NCBI RefSeq assembly: GCF_011634835.1
Contig: NZ_SIRP01000001.1
Location: 3,509,571-3,546,667, forward strand
Direction: 5' to 3'
DNA from: Isoptericola sp. BMS4
Lineage (GTDB): Bacteria; Actinomycetota; Actinomycetes; Actinomycetales; Cellulomonadaceae
Length of the DNA: 37,097 bases
A program made the position numbers and the translations under genes. A model generated the notes under the pieces. The model had not been told where the DNA came from. It saw nothing but the letters and a program-made list of their open reading frames with translations, and did no database searches. This document shows, piece after piece, positions 9,377-17,075 of the stretch (the first letter of the stretch is position 1; the number at the start of each line of letters is the position of its first letter).

Positions 9377-10629
9377 CAGTGCACTCCTGCCGTGTCGAGG
9401 GTGGTGTCTCCGTCCGCACCGGCGGCGTCCGGGCCGTCGGCGGCGCCGTCCGTGCCGTCCGGGCCGGACAGGGCGCTCAGGAGCGTGACGCGCGGGATGA
9501 CGCCCTGCAGGCGCCCCTGCTCGTCGACCACGGCGATGGGGTTGCGGGTCGCGGCCGCGTACGGGAAGAGCTCGAACAGCGGGGTGTCCGCGGTGACGCG
9601 CGGCACGTCGGTCGCGCTCAGCGGGAGCTTCTCGGCCCCCGTCTTCAGCGCGGCGGCGATGTCGTCCTCCCAGACGATGCCCTCGACCTTGCGGCTGCGC
9701 GTGGTCACCAGCAGCGCGGGGACCTGGTTCTCGCGCATCAGCTTGTGCGCGGAGCGCGGACCGGTCTCGGAGCCCACGACGGCGACCGCCCGTTCCATCA
9801 CCGCGCCGGCGGTGAGCACCCGGCTGCGGTCGACGTCGGCGACGAACTGCGCCACGTAGTCGGTGGCGGGCTCGTTGAGGATCTGCTCGGCGCTGCCCAC
9901 CTGGACGACGCGCCCGTCGCGCATCATCGCGATCCTGTCACCGAGCCGCATCGCCTCGTTGAGGTCGTGCGTGATGAACAGGATGGTCTTGCCGAGCTCG
10001 GCCTGCAGCTCCAGCAGCTGGTCCTGCATTTCCTTGCGGATCAGGGGGTCGAGCGCGCTGAAGGCCTCGTCCATCAGCAGGACGTCGGTACCTGCGGCGA
10101 GCGCGCGGGCCAGGCCCACGCGCTGGCGCATGCCGCCCGAGAGCTGCGACGGCAGCGAGCCGCCCCACCCCTTGAGGCCGACCATGCCGAGGGCCTCCTC
10201 GGCACGCTCCTCACGCTCGGACTTGGAGACGCCACGCAGCTTGAGCGGGTACGCGGCGTTCTCGCCGACGGTGCGGTGCGGCAGCAGCGCGAAGTGCTGG
10301 AACACCATGCTCACCTTGTTGCGGCGCACCTCACGCAGGCCCGTCTTCGACAGGTGGGTGACGTCCTGGCCGTCGATGCGGATGACGCCGTCGGTGGGCT
10401 CGAGCAGGCCGTTCACCGTCCGGATCAGCGTGGACTTCCCGGAGCCGGAGAGGCCCATGACGACGAAGATCTCGCCGGGCTCGACGCTGAACGTCGCGTC
10501 GATCACCGCCGCGGTCAGGCCTTCCTTCCGCAGCTGAGCGCGGTCGGCGCCCTCGGCGAGCATGCGGACACCGCGCTGCGGGCGGCGGCCGAAGATCTTC
10601 GTCAAGCCAGATGCTTCGATGGCTGGCAC
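9376..10629 (-). CDS. Glycine betaine/proline-type ABC transporter ATP-binding protein
   Basis: A 417-residue ProV/OpuAA-family ATPase. Walker [10 protein letters not shown] is at about 59-67, the signature is LSGGMRQRVGLARAL, Walker B is VLLMDEAFSALDPL, and the switch is FITHDLNEAMRLGD. Two CBS-like modules follow (about residues 275-395). In OpuA-type importers such modules act as ionic-strength sensors, so direct osmotic gating is likely. The GTG at 10629 is preferred: GGGAG lies 4 nt upstream and the protein then begins PAIEASGLTKIFG, the normal N-terminus. The frame remains open to 10785, but that extension is arginine-rich and unlike the family. First gene of the operon. Confidence 0.93.
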   Translation of the reverse strand: MPAIEASGLTKIFGRRPQRGVRMLAEGADRAQLRKEGLTAAVIDATFSVEPGEIFVVMGLSGSGKSTLIRTVNGLLEPTDGVIRIDGQDVTHLSKTGLREVRRNKVSMVFQHFALLPHRTVGENAAYPLKLRGVSKSEREERAEEALGMVGLKGWGGSLPSQLSGGMRQRVGLARALAAGTDVLLMDEAFSALDPLIRKEMQDQLLELQAELGKTILFITHDLNEAMRLGDRIAMMRDGRVVQVGSAEQILNEPATDYVAQFVADVDRSRVLTAGAVMERAVAVVGSETGPRSAHKLMRENQVPALLVTTRSRKVEGIVWEDDIAAALKTGAEKLPLSATDVPRVTADTPLFELFPYAAATRNPIAVVDEQGRLQGVIPRVTLLSALSGPDGTDGAADGPDAAGADGDTTLDTAGVH

Positions 10630-10941
10630 GATTCTCCCGGGTCGGGGACAGTGACCGTGCGCCGTGCGGGCACCACGGCCCATGTCACGGCAACACCTCG
10701 TCGCTCGCTCCTCGACGACCGTCGGGGCCGAGACGACATGGCGCGACGCATCTCGGCGTCGGCGCTTTGCACGATCGTAGGCCATCGCACCCCGTGATCA
10801 GGGCTTCCCCTGCCGCGAAGGCGATGATGTTTATCACTATGTGACTCTACTCGGACTTCGTGTCACAAATAGTTAACAATCATTCTCGGGCTGGGGGCCG
10901 ACACCCCAAGGCACGATCCATGGGGGACATGTCGGACAAGG
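10630..10941 (-). promoter_or_regulatory. 312-nt intergenic region: promoter of the compatible-solute ABC operon
   Basis: No gene is seen here. The stretch separates the Nramp-like gene's 3' end (10942) from the GTG start of the ABC operon (10629). At about 10825-10885 it contains a notably AT-rich island, unusual for this DNA. In it TGTGAC (10840-10845) and GTCACA (10862-10867) form a spaced inverted repeat (16 nt apart), a plausible regulator site. No unambiguous -35/-10 pair could be assigned. About 200 nt of untranslated leader would remain before the GTG. Confidence 0.45.
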
Positions 10942-12258
10942 TCATCCACCGATCAGCGGCTCCACCGCCTTCACCAGCTCGCTCACTCCCAGCACGAGGA
11001 ACATCAGCGCGACAAGGCCGAGGACGACGTTCGTCCACGGACGGTTGCGCCATTTCCGGGGCACCCGGGACGAGTTGAGCAGGAACAGCAGCGTCAGCGC
11101 CAGGAACGGCATGAACAGCGAGCCCAGCACCCCGTACGCGACGACCAGGGCGATGGGCCTGTCGAGAAGCAGCAGAAGCATCGGGGGAAACGTCAGCCAC
11201 AGCACGTACGCGCGGTAGTACAGCCCTCCCGAGCGCCGGCGACGATCGTCGTCGGCGTGACCCAGCGCGGTGGCGACGAAGTCCGCGAACATCAGGGAGA
11301 CGCCGTTCCACACGCCGAGGATCGACGAGAACGAGGAGGCCCAGAACCCCACGAGGAAGACCGGGGCCATGGCCTCCCCGTACCGGTCCGCCAGCACGTC
11401 GGCGAGATCGACCAGCCCACCCTGCCCGTCCGCGACGGCGGAACCGCTGGAGTAGAGGAGCTCGGCGCCGACGATCAGCATCGAGATCACGAAGACGCCC
11501 GAGATCACGTAGGCCGAGGCGTTGTCGATACGCATGACACGCATCCATCCCGGCGCGTACCAGCCCTTCTCCCTGAGCCAGTAGCCGTACGCGGCGAGCG
11601 TGATCGTGCCACCGACGCCGCCGGCCAGCCCGAGCGTGTAGAAGACGGAGCCCTCGGGGACGCGCGGCACCAGGCCAGCGACGACCTCGCCGAGGTTCGG
11701 GGCGGTGAGCACCGCGGAGCCCACCACGGTCACGAACATGAGCCCGACCAGGACGGCGACGATCTTCTCGAACGCGCGGTACCGGCCCAGCCACACGACC
11801 CCGGCACCGATCAGGCCCGAGGCGACGGCGAACCAGACCAGGTCGACCTCCGGGAACAGCGCCGCGAGCGGCAGCGCGGTGCTCGACATGGCGGCGGCGC
11901 CGTAGCTGAACCCCCACACGACGATGTAGACGCCGAAGTAGACGGTGGCCCACGCGCCCAGGGACTTCCAGCCGTCGAAGATTGTGCGGCCGGTGGCGAG
12001 CGACCAGCGACCCGCACCTTCCACCAGGACGATCTTGATCAGTACGCCGACGACGGCCGCCCACAGGAGCGTGTACCCGTAGGTGCTGCCGGCGACGAGC
12101 GTGGCCACGAGGTCACCGGCGCCGATCCCCGTGGCGGCGACCACCAGCCCGGGCCCGACGATCCGCCAGCGCGGCCTCGCGTCGTCGAGCGTGTGCCGCA
12201 GGCCCTGCTCCGTCACGCCGCGCGCGCCTGCCGTCCCTGTGACGTCGTCGTCCCCCAT
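10942..12258 (-). CDS. Nramp-superfamily transporter lacking the DPGN metal motif
   Basis: A 438-residue membrane protein with about 11 hydrophobic segments and the LeuT/Nramp fold pattern. It starts GPGLVVAATGIGAGDLVATL in helix 1 (about 35-54). Canonical Nramp Mn/Fe carriers have DPGN at this point; here it reads GIGAGD, and the sixth-helix M-P-H type motif is not seen either (GGVGGTITLAAYG). It therefore belongs to a divergent branch of the family and its substrate may not be Mn or Fe; another cation or organic solute is possible. ATG 12258 is the start. The gene is divergent from the GGT gene at 12362 and lies upstream of the compatible-solute operon on the same strand. Confidence 0.82.
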   Translation of the reverse strand: MGDDDVTGTAGARGVTEQGLRHTLDDARPRWRIVGPGLVVAATGIGAGDLVATLVAGSTYGYTLLWAAVVGVLIKIVLVEGAGRWSLATGRTIFDGWKSLGAWATVYFGVYIVVWGFSYGAAAMSSTALPLAALFPEVDLVWFAVASGLIGAGVVWLGRYRAFEKIVAVLVGLMFVTVVGSAVLTAPNLGEVVAGLVPRVPEGSVFYTLGLAGGVGGTITLAAYGYWLREKGWYAPGWMRVMRIDNASAYVISGVFVISMLIVGAELLYSSGSAVADGQGGLVDLADVLADRYGEAMAPVFLVGFWASSFSSILGVWNGVSLMFADFVATALGHADDDRRRRSGGLYYRAYVLWLTFPPMLLLLLDRPIALVVAYGVLGSLFMPFLALTLLFLLNSSRVPRKWRNRPWTNVVLGLVALMFLVLGVSELVKAVEPLIGG

Positions 12259-12361
12259 GGCGCCGGACGCTACCGGCCTCGCGGCGCCTCGCCCCGGACG
12301 ACGCGCGGCGACGCGCTAGCGTGACCCGCGACCTCGGACGACGCCCGACCTCGGGAGCCCG
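12259..12361. promoter_or_regulatory. Divergent promoter region, Nramp-like gene and GGT gene
   Basis: A 103-nt gap between two divergent starts (12258 and 12362), so it must hold both promoters unless one is leaderless. The GGT gene has GGGAG 5-6 nt before its ATG. No clear -10/-35 hexamers or operator palindrome were recognised. Confidence 0.4.
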
Positions 12362-14260
12362 ATGACGACCCGCCCCGGCTTCACCCCGCCCCCGGCCCAC
12401 CCGACCCGGCCCGACCTGCGGGGCACGTTCGGGATGGTGGCCTCCACGCACTGGCTCGCGTCCGCGAGCGCCCAGTCCGTGCTGGAACGGGGCGGCAACG
12501 CCTTCGACGCGGCCGTCGCGGGCGCGTTCGTGCTGCACGTGGTCGAGCCGCACCTCAACGGGCCCGGTGGCGACATGACGGGGATCTTCGCGACGGCGTC
12601 CGAGCCCGACCGTCCCCGGGTGCTCATGGGCCAGGGCCCGGCGCCCGCGGGCGCCACGATCGGGCACTACCGCGACACCGAGGGCCTCGACCTGGTGCCC
12701 GGGTCGGGCGCCCTCGCCGCCGCGGTGCCCGGTGCCGTCGACGCGTGGCTCCTGCTGCTGCGCGACCACGGCACCTGGCCCCTCGCCGACGTGCTGGAGC
12801 CGGCGATCGGGTACGCCAGCGACGGTCACCCGGTGCTGGCCGCGGTGTGCCGCACGGTCGAGGGCGTGGCGGACCTGTTCGCGGAGCACTGGCCGACGTC
12901 GGCCCGCCGGTGGCTCCCGGACGGCCGCGCCCCGCGGCCCGGAGAGCTCGTCACGAACCCCGAGCACGCGGCGCTGCTGGCGGACCTGGCCGCGGCGGCC
13001 GAGGCCGCCCGGGAGCACGGCGCGGCCCGCGCCCGGCAGGTCGACGCCGCCCGGGACGCCTGGCGCACCCGCGTGGGCGAGGCCGTCGAGGCGTTCGTGC
13101 GCACGCCCCACCGGCACTCCGACGGCCGGGACCACGCGGGCGTGCTCACGGCGGCCGACGTCGACGCGTTCGCCGCCGGCTACGAGGACGCCGCGACCGT
13201 GAACTTCCGCGGGTACACCGTCGCCAAGACGGCGGCGTGGGGGCAGGGACCGGCCCTCCTGCAGGCGCTGCGCCTCCTCGACGCGTTCGACGACGACCGC
13301 CTCGACCCGTCGACCGAGCTCGGCGCGCACACGGTGCTGGAGACGCTCAAGCTCGTGCTCGCCGACCGTGACACCTGGTACGGCGACGACGACGTGCCGC
13401 TCGACGCGCTCCTGAGCGCGGAGCACGCGGCCGCCCGCCGCACCCTCGTCGACGAGCGGGCATCGCACGAGCTGCGCCCGAGCACCCTGCTGGGCCGATC
13501 CGCTCCCCCGGCTCCGCCCCTGCGCACGACCTACGCGACCGGCGCTCCTGCCGCGGCGCTGCCCGGGGCCCCGACCGGCGGCGCGGCGGCCGGCGTCGGG
13601 GAGCCGACCGTCCCCGCGACCGCGGCGCCCGGGACCTCGGACGGGCTCGAGACCGATGTGCACGGCCGCACGCGCGGCGACACGTGCCACCTCGACGTCG
13701 TCGACCGCTGGGGCAACATGATCAGCGTGACGCCGTCCGGCGGCTGGCTGCAGTCCTCCCCCACGGTCCCGGGGCTGGGGTTCGCCCTCGGCACCCGTCT
13801 GCAGATGACGTGGCTCGACGAGGCGTCACCGTCGCGCCTGGAGCCGGGCCGCCGCCCGCGGACCACGCTCACGCCCACGCTCGTGCTGCGCGACGGGCAC
13901 CCCATCATGGCGTGCGGGTCTCCGGGCGGGGACCAGCAGGACCAGTGGCAGCTCGCGTTCCTGCTGCGGGTGCTCGTCGGCGGCTACACGCCCCAGGAGG
14001 CGATCGACGCCCCGGCACTGCACACGACGTCGGCACCCGGGTCGTTCTGGCCCCGCACCTGGACGCCCGGGGGCGCCGTCGTCGAGAACCGGTTGGGCTC
14101 GGACGTGATCGCCGCGCTGGAGGCGCGCGGCCACGTCGTCACCCGCGCCGGCGACTGGGCGCTCGGCCGGCTGTCGGCCGTCACCCGTGACCCCGCCACC
14201 GGAGTCCTCGGCGCCGCGGCCAACCCGCGCGGCGCACAGGGGTACGCCGTGGGCCGCTGA
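12362..14260 (+). CDS. Gamma-glutamyltransferase-family N-terminal-nucleophile hydrolase
   Basis: A 632-residue protein. Family blocks in order: MVASTHWLASASAQSVLERG with GGNAFDAAVAG (residues 24-58), PHLNGPGGD, the autocleavage site GDTCHLDVVDRWGNM with predicted nucleophile Thr441, then GSPGGDQQDQWQ and a C-terminal half matching the small subunit. The enzyme normally self-cleaves before this threonine and transfers or hydrolyses gamma-glutamyl groups (glutathione, mycothiol-like or other gamma-glutamyl compounds). The residue after the nucleophile is Cys rather than the usual Thr. A ~45-residue Pro/Ala/Gly-rich insertion (about 376-425) precedes the cleavage site. No signal peptide is apparent, so it may be cytosolic like the YwrD-type branch. 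Start ATG 12362. Confidence 0.88.
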   Translation: MTTRPGFTPPPAHPTRPDLRGTFGMVASTHWLASASAQSVLERGGNAFDAAVAGAFVLHVVEPHLNGPGGDMTGIFATASEPDRPRVLMGQGPAPAGATIGHYRDTEGLDLVPGSGALAAAVPGAVDAWLLLLRDHGTWPLADVLEPAIGYASDGHPVLAAVCRTVEGVADLFAEHWPTSARRWLPDGRAPRPGELVTNPEHAALLADLAAAAEAAREHGAARARQVDAARDAWRTRVGEAVEAFVRTPHRHSDGRDHAGVLTAADVDAFAAGYEDAATVNFRGYTVAKTAAWGQGPALLQALRLLDAFDDDRLDPSTELGAHTVLETLKLVLADRDTWYGDDDVPLDALLSAEHAAARRTLVDERASHELRPSTLLGRSAPPAPPLRTTYATGAPAAALPGAPTGGAAAGVGEPTVPATAAPGTSDGLETDVHGRTRGDTCHLDVVDRWGNMISVTPSGGWLQSSPTVPGLGFALGTRLQMTWLDEASPSRLEPGRRPRTTLTPTLVLRDGHPIMACGSPGGDQQDQWQLAFLLRVLVGGYTPQEAIDAPALHTTSAPGSFWPRTWTPGGAVVENRLGSDVIAALEARGHVVTRAGDWALGRLSAVTRDPATGVLGAAANPRGAQGYAVGR

Positions 14261-14379
14261 CCGATCGAGGAGATCCCCCGCACCGGGTCGGGCGCCGCGC
14301 GGAGGTCCCGCTCGAGCTCGAACCCGGAGTTCAGGCCACCGACACGTCCTGGACACCTCGACGTGTGACCGTACGCCCC

Positions 14380-15420
14380 ATGAAGATCGCACCCGTCTCC
14401 CCCGCGGACGCCTCCGGTGCGGGCGACGTGGAGAACTCCTGGGTCCTGCCCGAGCAGAGGATCGCCTTCGTCTCGATCGGCAAGAACGCCTGCACGTCGA
14501 TCAAGTGGCTGCTGGCGGAGATCTCCGGGCAGGACGTCGCACGGATCATGGCCGCCGACTCGCTCCAGTCGACCCGCCGCATGCTGATCCACCACCGCAG
14601 GTCGTGGCGCGACACCCCGAAGCTCACCCAGCTCGCTCCCGAGGCCAGGGCCGAGATCTCGCCTGCCAACGGCTGGTTCGTCTTCGCCGTCGTCCGCGAC
14701 CCGCGGCTGCGCGCCTTCTCCGCCTGGCAGTCCAAGTTCCTCGTCGGCGACCCGTCGTACAGCGGCAGGAAGTACGCCGGGAGGGACTGGCTGCCACGCA
14801 CCCCCGAGTCGGCGCAGGACGTGCTCGACGACTGGGAGCGGTTCGTGGGGGCGCTCGAGCGAGGAGGGCCCGCCGGTGGCATCTCTCTCGGCGACGGCCA
14901 CTTCGCCCCGCACACGGAGCGGCTGCACGAGGAGACGGTCCCGTACAGCCGCATCTACGACATCAGCGAGATCGGCGAGCTCACCGGCGACCTGACCGAC
15001 CACCTGGTCCGCACCGTGGGGTCCTCCCCCGAGCTGGCGCTCGCCCGGGAGAACGACACGCCCCTGGCCGCCGGTCGCGAGGTCTACGCGGGCGGCATCC
15101 GCCAACGGCTCGAGGCCGTCTACGCCTCGGACTTCGAGCGCTTCGGCGACCTCTGGTCGGACTCGTTCTCGCGCGTCCTGGACCGCCCGGCGGGGTGGAG
15201 CTCCGACGCCCTGCGCGACATCGGCGCGCGGCGGGCGATCAACGAGCAGGTCGCCAGGCTCGACGCCAAGGCCAAGGAGCAGCGGCGCCGGGTCCGCGAG
15301 CTGACCCGGGAGAACGACGAGCTGCGGCGCCGCCTCGACGGCCGGCAGCCCGGGGCGTCATGGCTGGCGCGGGCGGTGCACGGCGGGGGCCGCGCCGTGC
15401 GGCGGGCGGTCGCACGCTGA
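14380..15420 (+). CDS. Sulfotransferase-family protein (Sulfotransfer_2-like)
   Basis: A 346-residue protein predicted to move sulfate from PAPS to a glycan or other hydroxyl. The 5'-phosphosulfate loop reads FVSIGKNACTSIKW (about 30-43), resembling the FVHIPKxxxTS pattern, and the 3'-phosphate site is FAVVRDPRLRAFSAW (about 102-116). The last ~60 residues carry a charged coiled coil (EQVARLDAKAKEQRRRVREL, then LTRENDELRRRLDG) and a basic tail that may mediate oligomerisation or membrane association. The ATG at 14380 is chosen; a GTG at 14365 in frame is equally weak in ribosome-site terms. It is convergent with a second sulfotransferase and separated from it by a strong hairpin. Confidence 0.82.
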   Translation: MKIAPVSPADASGAGDVENSWVLPEQRIAFVSIGKNACTSIKWLLAEISGQDVARIMAADSLQSTRRMLIHHRRSWRDTPKLTQLAPEARAEISPANGWFVFAVVRDPRLRAFSAWQSKFLVGDPSYSGRKYAGRDWLPRTPESAQDVLDDWERFVGALERGGPAGGISLGDGHFAPHTERLHEETVPYSRIYDISEIGELTGDLTDHLVRTVGSSPELALARENDTPLAAGREVYAGGIRQRLEAVYASDFERFGDLWSDSFSRVLDRPAGWSSDALRDIGARRAINEQVARLDAKAKEQRRRVRELTRENDELRRRLDGRQPGASWLARAVHGGGRAVRRAVAR

Positions 15421-15442
15421 ACCGTTCCGTTCACGCCCGGCG

Positions 15443-15478
15443 GCGTCGTCGCCGGTCCTTCCCGACCGGCGACGACGC
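15443..15478. terminator. 15-bp bidirectional terminator between two sulfotransferase genes
   Basis: GCGTCGTCGCCGGTC (15443-15457) and GACCGGCGACGACGC (15464-15478) form a perfect 15-bp stem with the 6-nt loop CTTCCC. It fills the 58-nt gap between convergent stops at 15420 and 15479, so it should terminate both. Confidence 0.85.
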
Positions 15479-16900
15479 TCACGACGCCCCCTGCACCACC
15501 ACGCCCGGCTCGGCCTCGGCGTCGAGCGCGCCGAGGAGCGTCGCGTGGTCCCGCTCGAACCGGGCCGTGTACTCCTCGAAGAGCTGCTGGTCGACCCAGT
15601 TCGCGTCACGCAGGCGCTCGCGGACAGGGTCCGCCTCCCCCTCCGTCGCGGGCTGCCCGGACCGTCCGTGGTGACCGATCCGGTCGGCCACCGGAAGTCC
15701 CGTGCTCGCGACTGCGGCGAGGTGGCTCGCGCCGAGGTGCCGCATGGTGCCCACCAGGGTGAAGCGCTCCTCCAGCGTCTCCCTGCTCCACCGCAGCAGC
15801 ACCTCGTCGGACAGGTGCGCCGTGGACCGGAACCAGAACATGTCCTCCTCGGAGGCGATCGGCCGGAAGACGCCTCGCGAGGAGAGCTCGGCGCGGGCGG
15901 CGGCACGCATCTCGGGATGGGTCATCACGATCTGCCGGGCGAGCATGTTCGTCAGGCCGTGCGACGTCGTGTACTCGACGTGCTGCGCGAAGTCCGCCGA
16001 CCGGCCGTGGTCCGCCGTCGGCACGATCCCCGGCGCCGAGATCCTCTTGTAGAAGCCCGAACGGATCTGGGAGACCGGGTCGCGCAGCACCGTGAAGTAC
16101 CTCAGGTCGGCACCCGACGGCAGCCCCGGCAGCTCGAGGGGGACCGGGTGGTGCAGGTGCACCAGGAGCGGCCGGCCGGGCCCCGCCAGCGGACGCTCCA
16201 GCGCCACCTCGAGCTGGAGGAGACCGAACCGGCGCTGGATCTCGATCATCCGACCCCACGGGACGACGTTCTTCAGCGCGGAGATCATGCTCGTCCCCCC
16301 GGAGAACGGCAGGTGGAGGAACACCGGCACGGAGCCCGGCTCCACCTGTGCGCGCAGCCGCGCGTACTCGGCGGCCACCGGCCCCTCGTCCCACACGCTG
16401 ACGGAGCTCTCCCGCACGGTGTCGAACCGTGCCTGCAGCGAGCACATCAGCTCGCGGGCCTCGTCGTAGCGGCCGAGCTCCCACAGGGCCGTGACCAGCT
16501 TGGCCCGCGGCCACCCGGGCGCCCCGGCGTCCGGCATCTCCTCGAGGTGCTCGACCGCCTCGGTGAAACGGCCGTGCTCCGCGAGCATGACGGGGAGCCA
16601 CCCCTGCGACAGCGGGTCCTCGAAGTGCGCGGCGAGTGCCGCGACGACTCCCAGGGACAGCCCGGACCAGTCACCCAGGCGGGCGCCCACCGCCGCACGG
16701 CGAACGTCGTCGACCCGCTTCGCCGAGACGTCGACTCCGCGGGCGCGGTCGACGGACAGGTCGGTGAACAGCCTCGCGAGGTCGTCCAGAGGTCCGCGAG
16801 CCGGGCCCTGCACGGGCCCGAACTGCCCGCGGAACCGTTCCCCGTGGGACTTGCCGTCACCGTAGGCGCGGCGAACGTCCCTCTCCGTCGTGTCCAGCAT
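15479..16900 (-). CDS. Sulfotransferase-family protein with N-terminal helical (TPR-like) domain
   Basis: A 473-residue protein in two parts. Residues ~1-185 are helical, with a TPR-like pattern at about 95-165 (AEHGRFTEAVEHLEE, ELGRYDEARELM). Residues ~190-470 form the sulfotransferase: PAPS 5'-loop VFLHLPFSGGTSM (193-205) and 3'-phosphate site YFTVLRDPVSQIRSGFYK (268-285). The helical part may recognise a partner or polymer. The ATG at 16900 has AAGGGG 4 nt upstream. A 20-bp perfect palindrome lies in its leader (16921-16940). It is divergent from the GT2 gene at 17076, with which it shares a 175-nt control region. Confidence 0.82.
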   Translation of the reverse strand: MLDTTERDVRRAYGDGKSHGERFRGQFGPVQGPARGPLDDLARLFTDLSVDRARGVDVSAKRVDDVRRAAVGARLGDWSGLSLGVVAALAAHFEDPLSQGWLPVMLAEHGRFTEAVEHLEEMPDAGAPGWPRAKLVTALWELGRYDEARELMCSLQARFDTVRESSVSVWDEGPVAAEYARLRAQVEPGSVPVFLHLPFSGGTSMISALKNVVPWGRMIEIQRRFGLLQLEVALERPLAGPGRPLLVHLHHPVPLELPGLPSGADLRYFTVLRDPVSQIRSGFYKRISAPGIVPTADHGRSADFAQHVEYTTSHGLTNMLARQIVMTHPEMRAAARAELSSRGVFRPIASEEDMFWFRSTAHLSDEVLLRWSRETLEERFTLVGTMRHLGASHLAAVASTGLPVADRIGHHGRSGQPATEGEADPVRERLRDANWVDQQLFEEYTARFERDHATLLGALDAEAEPGVVVQGAS

Positions 16901-16920
16901 GGGGCCCCTTCGTCGTGTCC

Positions 16921-16940
16921 GTGCGGCCGATCGGCCGCAC
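16921..16940. promoter_or_regulatory. 20-bp perfect palindrome upstream of the second sulfotransferase
   Basis: GTGCGGCCGATCGGCCGCAC is a perfect 20-bp palindrome, 20 nt upstream of the ATG at 16900 and 135 nt from the divergent GTG at 17076. A loopless palindrome in a divergent control region is more like a dimeric-protein binding site than a terminator. The binding protein is unknown. Confidence 0.5.
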
Positions 16941-17052
16941 GGCCATCACTCCAAGGTGAGAATCGTGCCGTTGTCTGTCGCCCGGGTGACGCCGAGATGA
17001 ACTCTGCCTGAGCATCCGGAGACGTCCGCCGAGCGGTGTTCTGAGCGCTGCC

Positions 17053-17075
17053 GGAGGTGTATAGCCTCCTGTCGC
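17053..17075 (+). promoter_or_regulatory. Candidate promoter giving a leaderless GT2 transcript
   Basis: A TATAGC hexamer (17060-17065) ends 10 nt before the GTG start at 17076, the spacing expected if transcription begins at or next to the start codon. The same bases lie in a small inverted repeat, GGAGG (17053-17057) and CCTCC (17065-17069). There is no usable ribosome site near the GTG, which supports a leaderless mRNA. The -35 is poor. Confidence 0.4.

Noticed and set aside
10630-10785. N-terminal extension of the ABC ATPase (to 10785)
   Set aside because: Arg/Cys-rich and unlike ProV/OpuAA; the GTG at 10629 has a good ribosome site.
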